34,146 bases of DNA from Actinokineospora xionganensis (GTDB taxonomy: Bacteria > Actinomycetota > Actinomycetes > Mycobacteriales > Pseudonocardiaceae). Under the pieces are notes generated by a model. It saw only the letters and a program-made list of their open reading frames with translations. It was not told the DNA's origin and searched no databases. The DNA lies in contig NZ_JABVED010000035.1 in the NCBI RefSeq assembly GCF_014323725.1, forward strand, positions 1 through 34,146, read 5' to 3'. A program made the position numbers and the translations under genes. Positions 33,101 to 34,146 of the stretch are shown here, in pieces; the first letter of the stretch is position 1; each line of letters starts with the position of its first letter.

Positions 33101-34146
33101 AACGCGTACGAGGACAGGCAGCAGGGTGCGGACGGAGCGTTCGCCGATGAGCGGGCACCCGTCAACGGCGCGTTCGATGGGCAATCGCCCGCCGAAGGTG
33201 GGGTTGAAGAGCAGTCGAACACCGCCCCGGCGTTTGCCGGCGGGGAGCCCGGGGAATCACCGGGCTCGCTGTTCACCCGCTCCGAGTCGGCAGGCATCGG
33301 GGTTTCCCCGGACGAGCACCGGTTCGCGAGTGGCCAAGCCGCACCGGGCTTCCTGTTCAGCCACACAGATTCCGTGAGCGACGCGGGCACTGATCCTGGA
33401 GATGCCCCCACCGACCCGCGGGGCACCCAGTTCCACGGCGGTACCGACACGGCGCCTTCGCACGGCGCGCAGTTCAACGGTGACCAGACAGCAGACGGTG
33501 CGCCCTCCACACCCGGCACACGGTTCGACGGCCAACCCACCGTCGACGGTTCGCCACACAACATCCGGTTCGGCGGCGAACCCATCGGTGAGGGACCGCC
33601 GTCGCATGGTTCGCAGTTCGGTGGCGAACCCACCGACGAGACATTGCCCTCGCACGGTTCGCAGTTCGGTAGCGAACCCACCAGCGAGGCACCGCCCTCA
33701 CACGGTTCACAGTTCGGCGGCGCGGAGCCCTTCGGCGAAGCACCCGCTGTGCAAGGCGCACAGTTCGGTGGAGGCCACAACGCCGGCAACGCGTCCGCCG
33801 CCCATGGCACGCCGCTCGCCGTCGGTCAAACCTCCGGCGACACCGCGTCTTCGCACGACGCACACTTCGGCGGCGGCGAGCCCTTCGATGAAACGCCCGC
33901 CTCGCACGGTGCGCAGTTCGGTAGCGGCCAGGCCAGCGACGCGGCGTCCCCACAAGACGCACACTTCGGCGGCAGCCAACCCGTTGGCAGCGCACCCTCC
34001 TCACACGATGCGCAGCTCGATGGCAGCCAAACCGTTGGCACCGCAGCCTCCTCGCAGGGCACAGAGTTCGGCGGCGCTCCAACCACCGGCGATGTTGCGT
34101 CTTCGCACCGCGCACAGTTCGATGGCGGCGAGCCCTTCGATGAAAC
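30194..34146 (+). CDS. Giant repetitive protein with YezG-like N-terminus, partial (3' end outside window); candidate polymorphic-toxin-type protein
   Basis: One open plus-strand frame runs from GTG 30194 (AGGAGA 10 nt upstream) to the window end with no stop: 1317 codons plus 2 nt. Residues 8-110 (NPTEQDALVKQIGLALLRAA, then GMYREGRGTWYNARYQL) resemble YezG-like immunity domains. Residues 110-250 include NVPEWLMRRMAGL, RVARIFDGPG, REDILRYLDGAP and VAFHTDGAWIWPAAVNYYLR. A third domain at about 605-685 has LQARLSALGVPESRYRIGEL and DEGWRVGWFDG. Two acidic tracts follow (DDDDDEYEHR and DDDEDEDEYRHR), then Gly/Ala/Pro-rich repeats to the end. No signal peptide or membrane segment is seen. I recall similar actinomycete proteins ending in a TNT domain, but that part is outside the window. 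Confidence 0.85.
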   Translation, partial: MAQPTQLNPTEQDALVKQIGLALLRAAPADWHSITVDYRALGRYAEAVGKVIFADETTEELKVSPEIAVLFGRLRSGMYREGRGTWYNARYQLDQPSAYSLEYDRDEPRWTNPPPPPAYADDLRTFPRDEQNVPEWLMRRMAGLKPPFRVARIFDGPGAGGRPVINRPPIDEGEREDILRYLDGAPLALPARGFDTDHLDDEARQSVPVAFHTDGAWIWPAAVNYYLRTHSVPPDPDLLEHLRRVEFTLPEVDDSTRAAAAAFLGRGPRRAPNGVRPAPVPTPPAAPSGPPPIMGPDGPVPPIPVQVGFGNRAKPAAEKPVHTTEPIDRTPPASHAPTQDATPQRAPETTAAWSPTHAPSEPTHATAPIEREAESKDSWFPSRTADASADSAQPAAFDWSAEAPASPAGSWFPAAPAQPASATPQATRGGDETDAAAPKWATAEQVAAAAGQGAAATDQRPEALDETPAHSSPGGDADRAESPGADEASPGTPNWADAQTPNRANEQTPDAPDWATGDQPSSGPAADDPASVAGWSNPVGEQSQEAPGQDERADDSPAVADWAAQEPSSSVEAPSSPALPDVGTASGPEPDLEVAPAAPASPVAPGVAAQFDQLQARLSALGVPESRYRIGELPQSPAWVLEQSDEGWRVGWFDGRFGAPRRFEEFADASAFLLGKVLLEPVEPPQTTMRASLAELEDDDDDEYEHRPRRTVTPPGPAGDDLFRPARPADADDLFRPRHTGFASTGPVFDDDEDEDEYRHRRTAPRPTPRVGSKPEPATGMAFAGQPTHTAAADHASPGGDETKSAGGGAFGDEPDGAFHEPPAPHDEASTTAGRTTEGGVFDAPSSDSEVRMSAAEASGGQTGAPFAFADHRAAADDTIADGQQAPDAFAEQKAFGRQSDAAFAEPFEPGSAEETFVGGRDSANTTFDVGQAAADGTFASGTTPANNAYDDGQQSADGTFAGRTTPVNNAYEDRQQGADGAFADERAPVNGAFDGQSPAEGGVEEQSNTAPAFAGGEPGESPGSLFTRSESAGIGVSPDEHRFASGQAAPGFLFSHTDSVSDAGTDPGDAPTDPRGTQFHGGTDTAPSHGAQFNGDQTADGAPSTPGTRFDGQPTVDGSPHNIRFGGEPIGEGPPSHGSQFGGEPTDETLPSHGSQFGSEPTSEAPPSHGSQFGGAEPFGEAPAVQGAQFGGGHNAGNASAAHGTPLAVGQTSGDTASSHDAHFGGGEPFDETPASHGAQFGSGQASDAASPQDAHFGGSQPVGSAPSSHDAQLDGSQTVGTAASSQGTEFGGAPTTGDVASSHRAQFDGGEPFDE
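33008..33180 (+). repeat. Tandem 66-nt (22-residue) coding repeats
   Basis: Within the giant gene the pattern ADGTFA...TPxNNAYxDxQQ recurs at exactly 66-nt spacing (phenylalanine codons at 33008, 33074 and 33140). The last unit is diverged (APVNGAFDGQ). Translation is kept in frame throughout. Confidence 0.75.
33431..34146 (+). repeat. Array of about 15 coding repeats of 42-51 nt (14-17 residues)
   Basis: The core SHGxQFGG(x)EP recurs with phenylalanine (or leucine) codons at 33431, 33473, 33524, 33569, 33617, 33665, 33713, 33764, 33815, 33866, 33917, 33965, 34016, 34067 and 34118. Spacings are multiples of three: 42, 51, 45, 48, 48, 48, 51, 51, 51, 51, 48, 51, 51, 51. Positions 33872-33894 and 34124-34146 are identical over 23 nt, pointing to recent duplication of a block of about 252 nt. 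The array continues past the window. Confidence 0.85.

Noticed and set aside
32806..33810. A 334-codon minus-strand frame with regular repeats
   Set aside because: Its repeats mirror the coding repeats of the plus strand. No ribosome binding site or domain supports it.
33431..34146. Repeat array as a CRISPR
   Set aside because: Units vary in length in steps of three, have no unique spacers of constant size, and keep a reading frame open.

Overview
The window looks like chromosomal DNA from a high-GC, sporulating or filamentous actinomycete, most likely of the Pseudonocardiaceae type. This is inferred from very high GC at third codon positions, frequent GTG starts, many start codons with no Shine-Dalgarno sequence sitting 6-7 nt after a TANNNT box (leaderless transcripts), an SsgA-family protein, two XRE/DUF5753 regulators, DUF3017 next to folD, and a DUF1918 protein. 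The family-level assignment is not proven. No tRNA, rRNA, insertion sequence or CRISPR array was seen.

Layout. 1-850: the end of a minus-strand pair, an immunity-like gene cut by the left edge and a DUF4240 gene. 936-2405: an aminoglycoside-phosphotransferase-like kinase and a four-helix membrane protein, followed by a divergent PRPP-synthetase-like gene (2495-3439), a conserved unknown protein and a GNAT acetyltransferase. 4706-6124: two tiny overlapping genes opposite an XRE/DUF5753 regulator, with three copies of a 12-nt element around the shared promoter. 6288-17730: mostly core genes: saccharopine-reductase-like protein, D,D-carboxypeptidase, YihY/BrkB membrane protein, trpS, secreted S8 protease, GlxA/AraC regulator with a small partner, a membrane protein behind a CsoR-like operator, exodeoxyribonuclease III, an SH3-domain protein and icd. 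17851-18190 holds the remains of a beta-lactamase-fold hydrolase. 18224-24824: a GNAT enzyme, a DUF457-like membrane protein, a Cys-rich metallothionein-like protein, a frameshifted gene, an unknown gene, an AbiE-type toxin-antitoxin pair, a HhH-GPD protein, DUF1918, a small lipoprotein and the SsgA-like protein. 25020-30044: mdh, a second XRE/DUF5753 regulator, DUF3017, folD, a DMT transporter and a TrmB/LuxR-type regulator.

The right end (30194-34146) is one uninterrupted plus-strand reading frame of 1317 codons that runs off the window. It has a YezG-like immunity-type N-terminus, a second conserved domain, a third small domain and then a long acidic, low-complexity, strongly repetitive tail with about 15 units of 14-17 residues. 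Several long antisense frames mask it. From memory of similar actinomycete proteins I infer that a TNT-type (NAD glycohydrolase) toxin domain may follow outside the window; this cannot be seen here.

Central metabolism (icd, mdh, folD, prs-like), cell-wall work (carboxypeptidase, SsgA-like) and DNA repair (ExoIII, HhH-GPD) are interleaved with small conflict or regulatory modules (DUF4240/immunity pair, XRE module, AbiE pair, giant repeat protein). The most noteworthy non-coding structures are a perfect 34-bp-arm palindrome between convergent genes (8952-9026), the three-copy element near 5181-5264, a CsoR-like operator (14781-14799), and a set of leaderless promoters.
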